Below, piece after piece: positions 34,409 through 44,921 of a DNA stretch of 64,000 bases (the stretch's first letter is position 1; each line of letters opens with the position of its first letter). The notes under the pieces are model-generated. The model worked only from the letters and a program-made list of their open reading frames with translations. It was not told where the DNA came from and searched no databases. Source of the stretch: Propionibacteriales bacterium. GTDB taxonomy: Bacteria > Actinomycetota > Actinomycetes > Propionibacteriales > Nocardioidaceae. Location of the stretch: NCBI GenBank assembly GCA_026392415.1, contig JAPLCC010000015.1:1-64000 (forward strand). The letters are read 5' to 3'. The position numbers were made by a program, and so were the translations under genes.

Positions 34409-35455
34409 ATGCGTCTCCGTCGTTGTGCTGCAGCCGCCTTCGGACTGCTCGTCCTCGCGCCCGCCCTGGTCGCGTGCGGCGACGACGGTAGTGGCGGTCT
34501 CGAGGTCGGCGACGTGGTGCCCGCCCGCAACGACGACCAGTTCAGCGACGGCATCGCGTCCTCGGTCACCCTGCCGCGCGGCAAGCTCGAGGTCACGCTC
34601 GGCGAGCCGACCAAGACCCTCACCGCCAACGACACCCGCCAGCTCGAGGCGATCACCGCACCCGACGGCAGCACGTTCGTCCCCCTCACCTGGCAGTACG
34701 ACGCGGCGACGTTCGGCGACTACGCCGACTACCTCAACACCGCGGACACCCCTGCCATCGACCTGGTGGCCGACGGGGCGTCGTACCGCCTGCCCGCACC
34801 GCAGGAGTCCGGCGAGGGCTCCACGTCGTTCTACGTCCTGGTGTCAGGATCCGCGAAGGAGCCGAGCCTCGCGGTCGAGTTCGACGGCGTGAAGCAGACG
34901 CTGGACCTCGTCACAGGCGACCGGGACACCGGCGACGCAGCCGCCCTCTACAAGCTCAAGCGTCCGAAGAGCAACCCGCGCTCGTGCACCGACAGCGTCA
35001 AGTACGGCAACAAGGAAGTCGTGGTCGCGCCCTCGCAGTTCGCGTGCAGCGTCCGTCAGGTGGCGCGCCTGCCGTACGCCGCCAGCGCGTGGGCCGAGCC
35101 CGGACACACATGGCTGGCCGTCACCATCCGGACGTCGCTGCGCCGGGTCGACGTCGTCGCCCCGGACCTCAAGTCCGGCGCCATCTACTACGCCGACGCC
35201 GTCACCCCCGCGTTCGAGCTCGGCGACGTCAAGGCGACCGAGGTCATCGAGGACCGAGGCGACCGGGCCTGTCCCGACGTGAGGCAGGGTGGCTGCACCA
35301 CGGTCTTCCACGTGATCTTCGACCTCCCCAAGGGCGGATCGACGAGGGTGACCGCGGAGCTGGCCTACGACCTCACGCTGAACCAGGTCTACGGCGGCGC
35401 CGACGCCGAGGAGATCCTCAAGCTGCCCGTGACGGTCCGCGCCAGGACGCGCTGA
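34409..35455 (+). CDS. Lipoprotein of unknown function
   Basis: 348 residues. The signal (RLRRCAAAAFGLLVLAPALVAC) ends in the lipobox LVAC, so the protein should be anchored outside the membrane. The rest is beta-rich with five Cys, two pairs of which (SCTDSV and FACSV; RACPDV and GGCTTV) could form disulphides. No enzyme motif recognised. Divergent from the sterol-carrier gene and convergent with purL. Confidence 0.82.
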   Translation: MRLRRCAAAAFGLLVLAPALVACGDDGSGGLEVGDVVPARNDDQFSDGIASSVTLPRGKLEVTLGEPTKTLTANDTRQLEAITAPDGSTFVPLTWQYDAATFGDYADYLNTADTPAIDLVADGASYRLPAPQESGEGSTSFYVLVSGSAKEPSLAVEFDGVKQTLDLVTGDRDTGDAAALYKLKRPKSNPRSCTDSVKYGNKEVVVAPSQFACSVRQVARLPYAASAWAEPGHTWLAVTIRTSLRRVDVVAPDLKSGAIYYADAVTPAFELGDVKATEVIEDRGDRACPDVRQGGCTTVFHVIFDLPKGGSTRVTAELAYDLTLNQVYGGADAEEILKLPVTVRARTR

Positions 35456-35479
35456 CGGTCGGGACGTTCGACCCGGAGG

Positions 35480-37753
35480 TCAGCCCAGCGCGGCGGGCAG
35501 CGTCGCGGTCCAGGCGGACCTGAGCTCCTCGACCGGGACGTCGAACTGGCCCTCGACCACGAGGGAGTCACCGCCCGTGGTGCCGATCTCGGCCATCGGT
35601 ACGTCGTGTCGGGCGCACAGCGCCCGCAGTTCGTCCAGGTCGGCGCCGTCGACCGTGACGACGACGCGCGCAGCCGACTCGGCGAAGAGGCCGACGAAGG
35701 CGTCGCCCTCGAGCGTCACGGTGGCGCCGATGCCGCTGACCATCACGCCTTCGGCGAGCGTCTGGGCCAGACCGCCGTCGGACAGGTCGTGGGCGCTGGT
35801 CGCGATTCCGACCAGGTCCTTGAGCAGGCGCGCCAGCTGACGCTCGGCGACCAGGTCGACCTGCGGAGGCAAACCGCCGAGGTGCCCGTGCACGACATTC
35901 GCCCACTCCGAGCCGGAGAGCTCCTCGCGACTGGTGCCGAGCAGGATGATCTGCTCACCCGCCGCCTGGAAGGACGACGGCGTACGACGGCGCACGTCGT
36001 CGATCACGCCGAGGACCGCGACGACGGGGGTCGGCAGGATGGCCGTCTCGCCGGTCTGGTTGTAGAGACTGACGTTGCCTCCGGTGACCGGGATGCCGAG
36101 CTCGAGGCAGGCGTCCTTGAGACCACGGCACGCCTCGGCGAACTGCCACATCACGTCGGGGTCCTCGGGCGAGCCGAAGTTGAGGCAGTCACTGACGGCC
36201 AGCGGCATGGCGCCGCCCGTGGCGACGTTGCGGTAGGCCTCCGACAGCGCGAGCTGAGCGCCGGCGTAGGGGTCGAGCTTGGCGAATCGGCCGTTGCAGT
36301 CGGTGGCGATGGCCACGCCGAGGTTGGTCTCCTCGTCGACACGGATCATGCCGCTGTCGGAGGGCTGTGCGAGCACGGTGTTGCCCTGGACGTAGCGGTC
36401 GTACTGGTCGGTGATCCACGACTTGTCGCACAGGTTGGGGCTCGCGACCAGCTGGAGCAGGGTGGCCCGCAGCTCGTCACCGGTCGTGGGGCGGGCCAGC
36501 GCCTCGGCACGGTCGGCCTGGAGGGCGTCCTGCCAGTCGGGGCGGGCGAAGGGCCGGTTGTAGACGGGACCCTCATGGGCCACCGTGCCCGGGGGCACGT
36601 CGACGACGCGTTGACCGTGCCAGTCGATCTCGAGGCGCCCGGTGTCGGTGACCTCGCCGATCACCGCGGCCTCGACGTCCCACTTGGCACAGATCGCCAA
36701 GAAGGCGTCGACGTTGCGCGGTTCGACGACCGCCATCATTCGCTCCTGCGACTCGCTCATGAGGATCTCCTCCGGAGAGAGCGTGGAGTCGCGCAGCGGC
36801 ACCTTGTCGAGGTGCACGTGCATGCCGCCGTCGCCAGCGGACGCGAGCTCGGAGGTGGCGCAGGACAGGCCGGCGCCGCCGAGATCCTGGATGCCCGCGA
36901 CGACGTGCGCCGCGAAGAGCTCGAGAGTGCACTCGATGAGCAGCTTCTCCATGAACGGGTCGCCGACCTGAACGGCGGGGCGCTTGGCGGGGCCATCCGC
37001 GTCGAAGGTCTCCGAGGCGAGGACCGAGACACCGCCGATGCCGTCGCCGCCGGTGCGGGCGCCGTACAGGATGACGAGATTTCCGTTGCCGGTGGCGTTG
37101 GCCAGGTGCAAGTCCTCGTGGCGGAGCACGCCGACGCAGAGCGCATTGACGAGCGGGTTGCCGAGGTAGGACTCGTCGAAGACCGCCTCGCCCCCGATGT
37201 TGGGCAGGCCCAGGCAGTTGCCGTAGCCACCGACGCCGGCGACGATCCCGGGCAGCACCCGGTGGGTGTCGTCGGCGTCGAGCGGACCGAAGCGCAGCGG
37301 GTCCATCACGGCGACCGGGCGGGCACCCATCGCGATGATGTCGCGGACGATGCCGCCGATGCCGGTCGCGGCGCCCTGGTAGGGCTCGACGTACGACGGG
37401 TGGTTGTGGCTCTCGACCTTGAAGCTGACGGCATAGCCCTGGCCGATGTCGAGGACGCCGGCGTTCTCGCCGATGCCGGCGAGCATCGGTCCGATCGGCG
37501 TCACCTGGGGGATCTCGCCGAACTGCTTCAGGTGCACCTTCGACGACTTGTAGGAGCAGTGCTCGCTCCACATGACCGAGTACATCGCGAGCTCGGAGCT
37601 GGTCGGCCGGCGCCCGAGGATCTCCTTGATCCGGTCGTACTCGTCGGCCTTGAGACCGAGGTCCGCCCACGGCTGCTCACGCCCCGGATCACCGGTCGCG
37701 ACCGCGACGGTGTCGAGCGCGGGACGTGCAGGTGCAGGAGCTGAGTCGGCCAC
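35480..37753 (-). CDS. purL: Phosphoribosylformylglycinamidine synthase subunit PurL
   Basis: 757 residues, the small form that works with separate PurS and PurQ. Makes FGAM from FGAR, ATP and PurQ-derived ammonia. Motifs: [12 protein letters not shown] near residue 65, [19 protein letters not shown] near 110, and [11 protein letters not shown] near 235. GTG start; a TAGATT hexamer ends seven bases upstream and no Shine-Dalgarno is seen, so the mRNA is probably leaderless. Separated from purQ by the DUF1906 gene on the other strand. Confidence 0.97.
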   Translation of the reverse strand: MADSAPAPARPALDTVAVATGDPGREQPWADLGLKADEYDRIKEILGRRPTSSELAMYSVMWSEHCSYKSSKVHLKQFGEIPQVTPIGPMLAGIGENAGVLDIGQGYAVSFKVESHNHPSYVEPYQGAATGIGGIVRDIIAMGARPVAVMDPLRFGPLDADDTHRVLPGIVAGVGGYGNCLGLPNIGGEAVFDESYLGNPLVNALCVGVLRHEDLHLANATGNGNLVILYGARTGGDGIGGVSVLASETFDADGPAKRPAVQVGDPFMEKLLIECTLELFAAHVVAGIQDLGGAGLSCATSELASAGDGGMHVHLDKVPLRDSTLSPEEILMSESQERMMAVVEPRNVDAFLAICAKWDVEAAVIGEVTDTGRLEIDWHGQRVVDVPPGTVAHEGPVYNRPFARPDWQDALQADRAEALARPTTGDELRATLLQLVASPNLCDKSWITDQYDRYVQGNTVLAQPSDSGMIRVDEETNLGVAIATDCNGRFAKLDPYAGAQLALSEAYRNVATGGAMPLAVSDCLNFGSPEDPDVMWQFAEACRGLKDACLELGIPVTGGNVSLYNQTGETAILPTPVVAVLGVIDDVRRRTPSSFQAAGEQIILLGTSREELSGSEWANVVHGHLGGLPPQVDLVAERQLARLLKDLVGIATSAHDLSDGGLAQTLAEGVMVSGIGATVTLEGDAFVGLFAESAARVVVTVDGADLDELRALCARHDVPMAEIGTTGGDSLVVEGQFDVPVEELRSAWTATLPAALG

Positions 37754-37964
37754 GGACGCAAATCTATCGGCCGCGGTCGCGGTTCACTCCGCCCGCTCCC
37801 CCATGAGATCGCTCACGGGGCGCACTCGGACCTGACGGAGCGCACCTGCACCCGAATTGCAGGTCTGTAGTTATCTCTCAGCCCTGTTACTGGTGTGAAA
37901 GTTGGGGTTATCGTGATTTTGGGCCGCCGTGGTCCACCCCCTCTTCCCCGGGAGTTGCTGCGCG

Positions 37965-39344
37965 ATGTCGGTCCGGCTCATTTCCACCTCTGCGCTGGCC
38001 TGCGTGCTCGCCCTGGCGCTGCTCGGACCACTGCGCGGTGACGTGTTCCGGGCCGAGGAACAGCCACTGGACCTGGCCGCCGCCGGCACGAACCCGGTCA
38101 CGCCGGGCAACTTCACCGGCTACGGGTTCGACCAGTGCCTGACACCGACCCAGGCCACGATGGATGCCTGGCTCGAGCACTCGCCGTTCCACTCGGTCGG
38201 CATCTACATCAGCGGCAACTCGCGCGCCTGCCGGAACCAGCCGAACCTGACTCCGACGTGGGTCTCCACCCAGCTCGCGAAGGGTTGGCGCCTGCTGCCC
38301 ATCACGCTCGGCCCGCAAGCCAGCTGCAGCAGCCGGTATCCGAAGTACGACGACGACCCGAAGATCAACCCCGACGCGACGAACTACTACGCGAAGGCCA
38401 AGGCGCAGGGGAAGCTCGAGGCCGAACGAGCGGTCAACGCGGCCACCGCGCTCGGCCTGACACCCGGCAGCACGCTGTTCTACGACCTCGAGGCGTTCGA
38501 CATCGGCAACACCAAGTGCCGTGAGTCAGCGATCCGGTTCGTGCACGCATGGACCATCCGCCTGCACGAACTGAACTTCGTCTCGGGTTACTACTCCAGC
38601 GCCGGCTCCGGCATCAAGATGCTCGACGACGTGCTGAAGACCCGTCCCACCGCGTTCGTGCTGCCCGACCAGGTCTGGGTCGCCCGCTGGGACGGCAAGG
38701 CCAACACCACGATCAGCTCCTCCTACCTCTCCCCCAGCGCCTGGGCGCCCGGTCGCCGCGTCAAGCAGTTCCAGGGCGGCCACGACGAGACGTGGGGCGG
38801 AGTGAAGATCAACATCGACCGCAACTACCTCGACCTGGGCAACTCGACGCCGAAGGCGGAGAAGCACTGCTCGGGTGTGCGGGTCGACCTCTCGCGCTAC
38901 CTCGCCATCAAACCGGCGACCGCGACCGTCGTGCCCAACCCGGACCGGGTCAAGGCGCTCCAGTGCCTGCTGCGCGAGCGGGGTCTGTATCCGACCGACG
39001 CCCCCATCAACGGGAAGTACGGACCGCGCACCCTGACAGCCGCCCAAGCGTGGCAGACCAAGCGCGGTTTCACTGCGAGCACCACGTGGAGCGTGCGCGA
39101 CTGGATCACGATCCTCTCCGCCGGCGCGAAGCCCGTGCTGAAGATCGGCTCCCGCGGTGGCTACGTACGCCGCGCGCAGCGCGCCATCCAGGCCGCCCAC
39201 CCGGCCCTGGAGATCAAGGTCACCGGGATCTACGACACCGCGATGGCAGCGGACGTGCTGGCCTACCGCAAGAAGATCGGCGTCCACGCGTACGGCGTAC
39301 TCAACACCGCCACGTGGACCAGCCTGCAGGCCGGCAAGTACTGA
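37965..39344 (+). CDS. Secreted DUF1906 (glycosidase-like) protein with peptidoglycan-binding repeats
   Basis: 459 residues. A signal peptide (residues 1-25) is followed by a DUF1906/Rv2525c-like TIM-barrel domain (GYGFDQCLTPTQATMDAWL start, TLFYDLEAF near residue 165). Two C-terminal peptidoglycan-binding-like domains follow (VKALQCLLRERGLY and VRRAQRAIQAAHPAL). Likely acts on or binds the cell wall. The ATG at 37965 has GGGAG about ten bases upstream. It lies between purL and purQ on the opposite strand. Confidence 0.87.
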   Translation: MSVRLISTSALACVLALALLGPLRGDVFRAEEQPLDLAAAGTNPVTPGNFTGYGFDQCLTPTQATMDAWLEHSPFHSVGIYISGNSRACRNQPNLTPTWVSTQLAKGWRLLPITLGPQASCSSRYPKYDDDPKINPDATNYYAKAKAQGKLEAERAVNAATALGLTPGSTLFYDLEAFDIGNTKCRESAIRFVHAWTIRLHELNFVSGYYSSAGSGIKMLDDVLKTRPTAFVLPDQVWVARWDGKANTTISSSYLSPSAWAPGRRVKQFQGGHDETWGGVKINIDRNYLDLGNSTPKAEKHCSGVRVDLSRYLAIKPATATVVPNPDRVKALQCLLRERGLYPTDAPINGKYGPRTLTAAQAWQTKRGFTASTTWSVRDWITILSAGAKPVLKIGSRGGYVRRAQRAIQAAHPALEIKVTGIYDTAMAADVLAYRKKIGVHAYGVLNTATWTSLQAGKY

Positions 39345-39354
39345 GGCGACGCGG

Positions 39355-40023
39355 TCAGGCGAAGGTCTTCTCCACCAGCGATGCGAAGAAGCCGACGCCG
39401 TCCAGGCCGCTGCCGGTGAGCTCCTCGACGGCGTGCTCGGGGTGGGGCATCAGGCCGACGACGTTGCCGCGGTCGTTGGTGACGCCGGCGATGTCGTTGA
39501 GCGAACCGTTCGGGTTCATCTCGAGGTAGCGTGCCACGACCTGGCCCTCACCCTCGATCCGCTCGAGCGTGCCGGCGTCGGCGACGAAGCCGCCCTCGCC
39601 GTTCTTGAGCACGATGCGGATCTCCTGGTCCTGGTCGTAGGCCGAGGTCCACGGAGTGCGGTTGTTCTCGATGCGGAGCAACTGGTCGCGACACACGAAC
39701 TTGCGGTGGTCGTTGCGGATCAGCGCACCGGGGAGCAGATGCGACTCGCACAGGATCTGGAAGCCGTAGCAGATGCCGAGGACGGGCATGCCCTGCTGGG
39801 CCCGTGCGATGACCTCGGTCATCACCGGCGCGAAGCGGGAGATGGCACCACAGCGGAGGTAGTCGCCGTAGGAAAAGCCGCCGGGGAGGATGACCGCGTC
39901 GACGCCCTTGAGGTCGGCGTCGCCGTGCCACAGGGCCACCGCTTCGTTGCCACCGATCCGGACCGCGCGCTGCGCGTCGACGTCGTCGAGGGAACCGGGG
40001 AAGGTGACGACCCCGACCTTCAC
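39355..40023 (-). CDS. purQ: Phosphoribosylformylglycinamidine synthase glutaminase subunit PurQ
   Basis: 222 residues, class I glutaminase. The nucleophile elbow [11 protein letters not shown] has the catalytic Cys near residue 85, and HPEHAVE near residue 200 supplies His and Glu. It begins [12 protein letters not shown] after MK, as in the family. The ATG overlaps the purS stop (ATGA). Confidence 0.97.
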   Translation of the reverse strand: MKVGVVTFPGSLDDVDAQRAVRIGGNEAVALWHGDADLKGVDAVILPGGFSYGDYLRCGAISRFAPVMTEVIARAQQGMPVLGICYGFQILCESHLLPGALIRNDHRKFVCRDQLLRIENNRTPWTSAYDQDQEIRIVLKNGEGGFVADAGTLERIEGEGQVVARYLEMNPNGSLNDIAGVTNDRGNVVGLMPHPEHAVEELTGSGLDGVGFFASLVEKTFA

Positions 40024-40262
40024 TGTTCGACGCTCACGGTGTAGTTCTCGATGACCGGGTTGGACAGCAGCGTCTCCGCCATCTGACGCACCTCGGCGAG
40101 CACCGCGTCGTTCACCTCGGCGATCTCGATCTCGAACCGCTTGCCCTGACGGACGTCGCTCACACCGGTGAAGCCGAGCCGGGGCAGGGCACCGAGCACC
40201 GCCTTCCCCTGGGGGTCGAGGATCTCAGGCTTGGGCATGACGGAAACGACGACTCGGGCCAC
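40020..40262 (-). CDS. purS: Phosphoribosylformylglycinamidine synthase subunit PurS
   Basis: 80 residues, normal size. Motifs [19 protein letters not shown] and KRFEIEI. Bridges PurL and PurQ. GTG at 40262; a TAGACT hexamer ends seven bases upstream with no Shine-Dalgarno, so purS-purQ probably starts from a leaderless promoter. Confidence 0.96.
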   Translation of the reverse strand: MARVVVSVMPKPEILDPQGKAVLGALPRLGFTGVSDVRQGKRFEIEIAEVNDAVLAEVRQMAETLLSNPVIENYTVSVEQ

Positions 40263-40315
40263 GGTCCGCAGTCTAGTGACTGTCGACGGTGGCCCGAGCA
40301 TCGCGTCCGGGTGAG

Positions 40316-41872
40316 TTACGACAACTCGCGCTTGAGGATCTTGCCGGTGGCGGTCATCGGAAGTGCCTCGACGAACTCGACGATGCGCGGGTACTTGTAC
40401 GCCGCCATCTGGTCCTTGCTCCAGGCGACGATCTCCTCGGGCGTGGCGGTGGCACCGGGCTTGAGGATGATGACCGCCTTGATCTCCTCGCCGTGGCTGT
40501 CGTGAGGTACGCCGATCACGGCGGCCAGCGAGACGGCCGGGTGCGTGAGCAGCACCTCTTCGATCTCGCGCGGGTACACGTTGAAGCCGCCGCGGATGAT
40601 CATGTCCTTGGACCGGTCGACGATGTAGTACCAGCCGTCGGCGTCCTTGCGGCCGAGGTCGCCGGAGCGGAACCAGCCGTCCTCGCTGATCGACGCAGCC
40701 GTCGCGTCGGGCCGCTGGTAGTAGCCCTTCATGATGTTGTGGCCCTTGATGGCGATCTCGCCGATGCCCTCCGGGTCCTGGACCTCGTCCCAGGTGTCGC
40801 CGTCAAGAAGCTTCATCTCCACACCGGGGATCGGCGTACCGATCGAACCGACGCGCGGCGTCTCGCCGAACCGCGAGAAGCTCGCGACCGGGGAGGTCTC
40901 GGACAGGCCGTAGCCCTCCAGGATCGTGACGCCGAAGCGCTCCTCGAACTGGTGGTGCACCTCGACGGGCAGCGCGGCGCCACCGGCGACCGCGACGCGG
41001 AGATTCGCGGCGAGAGTCTTGACGTCGACCGTGTCGTCGAGTGCACCCAACAGGCCCCAGTACATCGTCGGGACACCTCCGAAGAAGGTCACCTTCTCCT
41101 TCAGCATCAGGGCAAGCGCCGGCGCGGCCTCGAAACGGGGCAGCAGCACGACGGTGCCGCCGTAGGCGAACGCGCCGTTCTGGATGACGGTCTGGCCAAA
41201 CGAGTGGAACAGCGGAAGGACACAGAGGTAGGTGTCCGGGTTCTCGGAGTTCGCGCCGAAGAGCGCTTCGCCCGTCAGGGCGTTGTCGCGCATGTTGCGG
41301 TGGCGCAGCTCGGCGCCCTTGGGCTGGCCCGTCGTGCCGGACGTGTAGAGGATGACGGCGGTGTCGTCGTCGTCGACGTCGACGGTCTCGAACGTCGGGG
41401 GCTGCGACCCGACGGCCTGACCGAACGTCTCTGCTCCCTCGATCGGGGATGCCGCGGTCGGGTCGGCGGTGATCACGAAGAAGTTCTCGCAGGTCTCGGT
41501 GGCCTCGAATCCGGCGTGGCACTCGGCACCGATCGGGAGGTCAGGCGTGCCCTGGAACGCGAACAGCGCCTTCGCGTCGGAGTCCGCCAGGTGGTAGGCC
41601 ACCTCGCGACCCTTGAGCAGCACGTTGAGGGGGACGACCGTCGCGCCGGCCTTGAGGATGCCGTAGTAGACGATCGTGAAGTAGGGCAGGTTCGGGCAGC
41701 TCAACGCGACCTTGTCGCCCGGCTTGATGCCGCGCTCGACCAGCAGGTTGGCGACCTGGTTGGCCGCGCCATTGACCTGCGGGTACGACAGGCGGGTGTC
41801 ACCGAAAACGATCGCGGTGCGGTCAGGGAAGTCGTGGGCACTCTTCTCGAGGAAGCCGGCGAGGTTCGTCAT
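40316..41872 (-). CDS. Acyl-CoA synthetase (long-chain fatty-acid-CoA ligase type)
   Basis: 518 residues. AMP-forming ligase with P-loop YTSGTTGQPKGAEL near residue 175, GYGLSETSPV near 305, the hinge YYIVDRSKDMIIRGGFNVYP near 410, and catalytic Lys in TATGKILKREL at the C terminus. Activates a fatty or aryl acid to its CoA thioester; chain length unknown. ATG at 41872 begins TNLAGFLEKSAHDFP; a TAAGTT hexamer lies eight bases upstream, suggesting leaderless expression. Confidence 0.93.
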   Translation of the reverse strand: MTNLAGFLEKSAHDFPDRTAIVFGDTRLSYPQVNGAANQVANLLVERGIKPGDKVALSCPNLPYFTIVYYGILKAGATVVPLNVLLKGREVAYHLADSDAKALFAFQGTPDLPIGAECHAGFEATETCENFFVITADPTAASPIEGAETFGQAVGSQPPTFETVDVDDDDTAVILYTSGTTGQPKGAELRHRNMRDNALTGEALFGANSENPDTYLCVLPLFHSFGQTVIQNGAFAYGGTVVLLPRFEAAPALALMLKEKVTFFGGVPTMYWGLLGALDDTVDVKTLAANLRVAVAGGAALPVEVHHQFEERFGVTILEGYGLSETSPVASFSRFGETPRVGSIGTPIPGVEMKLLDGDTWDEVQDPEGIGEIAIKGHNIMKGYYQRPDATAASISEDGWFRSGDLGRKDADGWYYIVDRSKDMIIRGGFNVYPREIEEVLLTHPAVSLAAVIGVPHDSHGEEIKAVIILKPGATATPEEIVAWSKDQMAAYKYPRIVEFVEALPMTATGKILKRELS

Positions 41873-41965
41873 GGCGGCCAACTTAGTCGGCGACCGTGAC
41901 CCCGGTCACTGGTCGCCCGCCCACAGGATCGGGCAGCCCGTTGTGCTCGGGACCAGCGGGAACCC

Positions 41966-42898
41966 TCAGAACCTCTCGCCCGTGAGGAGTTCGTAGGCCT
42001 CGAGGTAGCGGCTGCGGGTGCGTTCGATGACCTCGGGCGGCAGCGGCGGCGGTGCTTCGCCCGACGCCCGGTCCCAGCCACTCTCCGGCGAGAGCGCCCA
42101 GTTGCGCACGATCTGCTTGTCGTACGACGGCTGGGCCCGGCCGGGCTGCCAGTCATCGGCGGGCCAGTACCGGGACGAGTCGGGCGTGAGGACCTCGTCG
42201 GCGAGCACGATGGGGCCTCGAGACGGTTGCTTCGCAACGCCCTCGACCAACGGGGCTTTCGGAACCCCGAACTCGAACTTCGTGTCCGCGAGGATGATGC
42301 CGCGGGCGCGGGCGATCTCCTCGGCCCGGCCGTAGATCTTCAGGGTGAGGTCGCGCAGCGCGGCGGCCGTGTCGGCACCGACGGTCGCCACCACGGCATC
42401 GAACGAGACGTTCTCGTCGTGGTCGCCGAGGTCGGCCTTCGTCGCGGGCGTGAAGATGGGCGACGGCAGCCGGCTTCCGTCCTCGAGCCCGGGCGGCAAC
42501 GCGATGCCGCAGGTCTCGCCGGTCGCGCGATAGTCCAGCAGTCCGGAGCCGGTGAGGTAGCCGCGGGCCACGCACTCCACGGGGAACATGTCGAGGCGCT
42601 CGCAGATGACGGCCCGGCCACGAACGGCCTCGGGCACGTCCGTGGAGACGATGTGGTTCGGCACCAGGTCGGCCAGCTGCTCGAACCACCACAACGACGT
42701 CCTGGTCAGGATCTCGCCCTTGTCGGGGATGGTCGTCTCGAGCACGAAGTCGAAGATCGAGAGCCGGTCACTCGCGACCATCAGCAACTTCCCGAGGTGC
42801 GGACCCTCGGTGAGCTCGTACAGGTCGCGCACCTTGCCGGAGTGGAGGTGGCGGGCACCGGGAAGTTCGGGCGCGGGCGGGATGTTCGCGAGTGTCAC
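41966..42898 (-). CDS. purC: SAICAR synthetase with an in-frame REP-like insertion
   Basis: 310 residues. Condenses CAIR with aspartate. Motifs: HSGKVRDLYEL near residue 17, SDRLSIFDFVLETTIPDKG near 40, VECVARGYLTGSG, and VLADEVLTPDSSRYW. Between FEFG and VLADE there are 19 residues (VPKAPLVEGVAKQPSRGPI) where relatives have about seven; this stretch is encoded by a REP-like palindrome also found at 61179. The frame is kept and all motifs remain. GTG at 42898, seven bases after TAGGCT, with no Shine-Dalgarno. Confidence 0.96.
   Translation of the reverse strand: MTLANIPPAPELPGARHLHSGKVRDLYELTEGPHLGKLLMVASDRLSIFDFVLETTIPDKGEILTRTSLWWFEQLADLVPNHIVSTDVPEAVRGRAVICERLDMFPVECVARGYLTGSGLLDYRATGETCGIALPPGLEDGSRLPSPIFTPATKADLGDHDENVSFDAVVATVGADTAAALRDLTLKIYGRAEEIARARGIILADTKFEFGVPKAPLVEGVAKQPSRGPIVLADEVLTPDSSRYWPADDWQPGRAQPSYDKQIVRNWALSPESGWDRASGEAPPPLPPEVIERTRSRYLEAYELLTGERF
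42217..42255. repeat. REP-like palindrome inside purC
   Basis: CTCGAGACGGTTGC, loop TTC, GCAAC, then CCTCGACCA. TCGAG pairs with CTCGA, and GTTGC with GCAAC, across small internal mismatches. It matches the element at 61179-61219 at nearly every base over ~38 bp. Within purC it adds about 12 codons without breaking the frame. Confidence 0.85.
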
Positions 42899-42965
42899 GG
42901 GAGACAGCCTATTGAGTCGCGGACGATGCTCGCGCACCGTCGTTGAAGTAAGTAGACTGACCTAC

Positions 42966-43952
42966 ATGACTAAGGTGCGGGAGCCACGGCCCGACTTCCT
43001 CCTCGTCGGCGCCCCGAAGGCCGGAACCAGCGCGCTGCACCTCGCCCTGGCCACCCACCCGGACGTGTTCGTCACGACGCCGAAGGAGCCGAAGTACTGG
43101 CTCTGCGAGAACGCGCCGCCCCCGCACTGGGGCGGTCCCGGTGACCGGCACTCGCAGCGCGAGTGGATCTGGCGGACCGAGGCGTACGCCGACCTGTTCC
43201 GGCCCGCGCCCGCCGCCGCACTGCGCGGCGAGAGCACGCCGTTCTACCTCTGGCACCGCGGCGCCCAACGCCGGATCGCCGAGTCGCTGCCGGACATCAG
43301 GATCATCGCCGTGGTCCGCGACCCGATCGACCGCGCCTACAGCAACTGGATGCACCTGTGGTCCGACGGGCTCGAGCCCGAAGCCGACTTCGAGACCGCC
43401 TTCGCCCTGCAGGACGAGCGCATCGCAGCGGGCTACGCGCCGTTCTGGCGCTACCGGGAGCTCGGCCTGTACGGCGAACAGTTCCGCGACCTGTTCAAGC
43501 TGATCGAGCCCGCGCGCGTACTGGTCGTGCGTTACCGCGACATCGTCGACCGGCCGGTCGAGACCGTCGATCGGGCCTGCCGCTTCCTCGGCATCAGCGA
43601 GGGCCAGGTCGCGGAGATCCCGCGCGACAACTCGCGCCCGTACGTCGCCCCCGGCTGGCGTCCGCGCGTCGTCGGGCCACTGGTGCGCACAGGCGCACGG
43701 GCCGGACAGTTCGCCGCACCCGAGGTCTGGCGTGCGGTGAGTACTCCACTCGTTTCGCGACTGCAGACACGCAACGTGCACCGGCCGTCGCTGACCCCCG
43801 AGCAGCGCGAGCGCCTGATCCCGGCATTCGCCGACGACATCCAGCTGCTGTCGGAGCTCACCGGCGAAGACTTCTCCGACTGGCTCTCGACGCGCGACCG
43901 GGGGTCGTTCGCGCAGCGGCAGGCGGCGTCGAAGCTCAGCGCACCAGCGTGA
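42966..43952 (+). CDS. Sulfotransferase
   Basis: 328 residues. The PAPS 5'-phosphosulfate loop VGAPKAGTSALH is near residue 15 and the 3'-phosphate motif VVRDPIDRAYSNW near residue 115. The family transfers sulfate from PAPS to a hydroxyl or amine; the acceptor is unknown. No Shine-Dalgarno is seen, and a TAGACT hexamer ends seven bases before the ATG, which suggests leaderless expression. Convergent with a propeller glycosidase-like gene (17-bp overlap). Confidence 0.88.
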   Translation: MTKVREPRPDFLLVGAPKAGTSALHLALATHPDVFVTTPKEPKYWLCENAPPPHWGGPGDRHSQREWIWRTEAYADLFRPAPAAALRGESTPFYLWHRGAQRRIAESLPDIRIIAVVRDPIDRAYSNWMHLWSDGLEPEADFETAFALQDERIAAGYAPFWRYRELGLYGEQFRDLFKLIEPARVLVVRYRDIVDRPVETVDRACRFLGISEGQVAEIPRDNSRPYVAPGWRPRVVGPLVRTGARAGQFAAPEVWRAVSTPLVSRLQTRNVHRPSLTPEQRERLIPAFADDIQLLSELTGEDFSDWLSTRDRGSFAQRQAASKLSAPA

Positions 43953-44829
43953 CGAGGTCGTGCGCGCCGTCGGGGCGCGCGGCCTCGACGTAGAAGCGGG
44001 TTCGCCCGTCCGGCAGCTCGACCGCACTGGCGTAGCGCCACGCACCGTCACTGTGCGGCGAGGAGATGGGCGGGCCGGCCAGCGGGACGAAGCGGTCGCC
44101 GTCCCAGGTGGCGACGCCGGTGGTCTCGAACCAGTTGGACGCGGCATCCGGGCGGCCGTCGTACAGCGCGGTCGGGGGTGAACCCGCCCGCCACGGGAGG
44201 ACAGCGGTGACACGGGCGCCGCGCGCGTCCCACTGACCCGGCTGGCCGGCGAGCACCTCGCCGTGATCGGTCCAGTCCAGTCCGTCGGGGCTTCGCATCA
44301 GGCGCGTCGTCATCCGGTCCTCGTGGCCCGGTTCGGTCAGCGGATGGCAACAGACGAACATGTCCCAGCTGTCCGCGTGCTGCACGATGACCGGGTCCTT
44401 GACCGCGACGGTCTCGTCGCCGGGCAGCACCACGCGTCGCTCACCACTGGGGATCTCTTCGGGCGTCGCCGCGGTCAGGCTGTCGATCCACCAGTGCTTG
44501 GAATCGGGCGTGGCACAAGAGAGATAGAGACGCCAGCCGATGCCGGGAACCGGCACCAGGACGGGACGTTCGAACGATTCGCTGCCGAATGCGTCGCGAT
44601 GCACCTCGGCCACGGTGGTGAACTGCTCGCCGTCGTCGGAGCGGGCGATGACCACGCTGACGCCGCGACCGTCGGTCAACGGTCGCCGCACGCGATAGGT
44701 CAGCCAGAACGTCCCGTCGACGAGCACGGCGCTCGCGGCACCCGCCCAGTTGCCCGCGCCGGAATCCGGGGCCGGGACCACGACCCGCGCGTCGTCGTAC
44801 GTCGGAACGGCGAGGGCACCCAGAGTCAT
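43936..44829 (-). CDS. Beta-propeller glycosidase-like protein
   Basis: 297 residues, cytoplasmic in appearance. Repeated blade motifs such as VKDPVIVQHADSWDMFVCCH and RSPDGLDWTDHG resemble GH43/GH130-like five-bladed propellers, and SFERPVLVPVPG is a further blade. Catalytic acids cannot be assigned with confidence. A TAACAT hexamer lies six bases upstream of the ATG. Overlaps the convergent sulfotransferase by 17 bp. Confidence 0.68.
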   Translation of the reverse strand: MTLGALAVPTYDDARVVVPAPDSGAGNWAGAASAVLVDGTFWLTYRVRRPLTDGRGVSVVIARSDDGEQFTTVAEVHRDAFGSESFERPVLVPVPGIGWRLYLSCATPDSKHWWIDSLTAATPEEIPSGERRVVLPGDETVAVKDPVIVQHADSWDMFVCCHPLTEPGHEDRMTTRLMRSPDGLDWTDHGEVLAGQPGQWDARGARVTAVLPWRAGSPPTALYDGRPDAASNWFETTGVATWDGDRFVPLAGPPISSPHSDGAWRYASAVELPDGRTRFYVEAARPDGAHDLVTLVR

Positions 44830-44921
44830 GGCCCGATGTTACTCGACCGATCGACTCGACTTTGGATGTCGACAAAGGGGGTGCCGATTCCGGCCGCGAT
44901 CACGGGTGGCAGAGTGGTTCC

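Noticed and set aside
43936..44829. Close homology between the two propeller genes (28162 and 43936)
   Set aside because: They share fold-type motifs only; no extended sequence match was seen, so a recent duplication is not supported.
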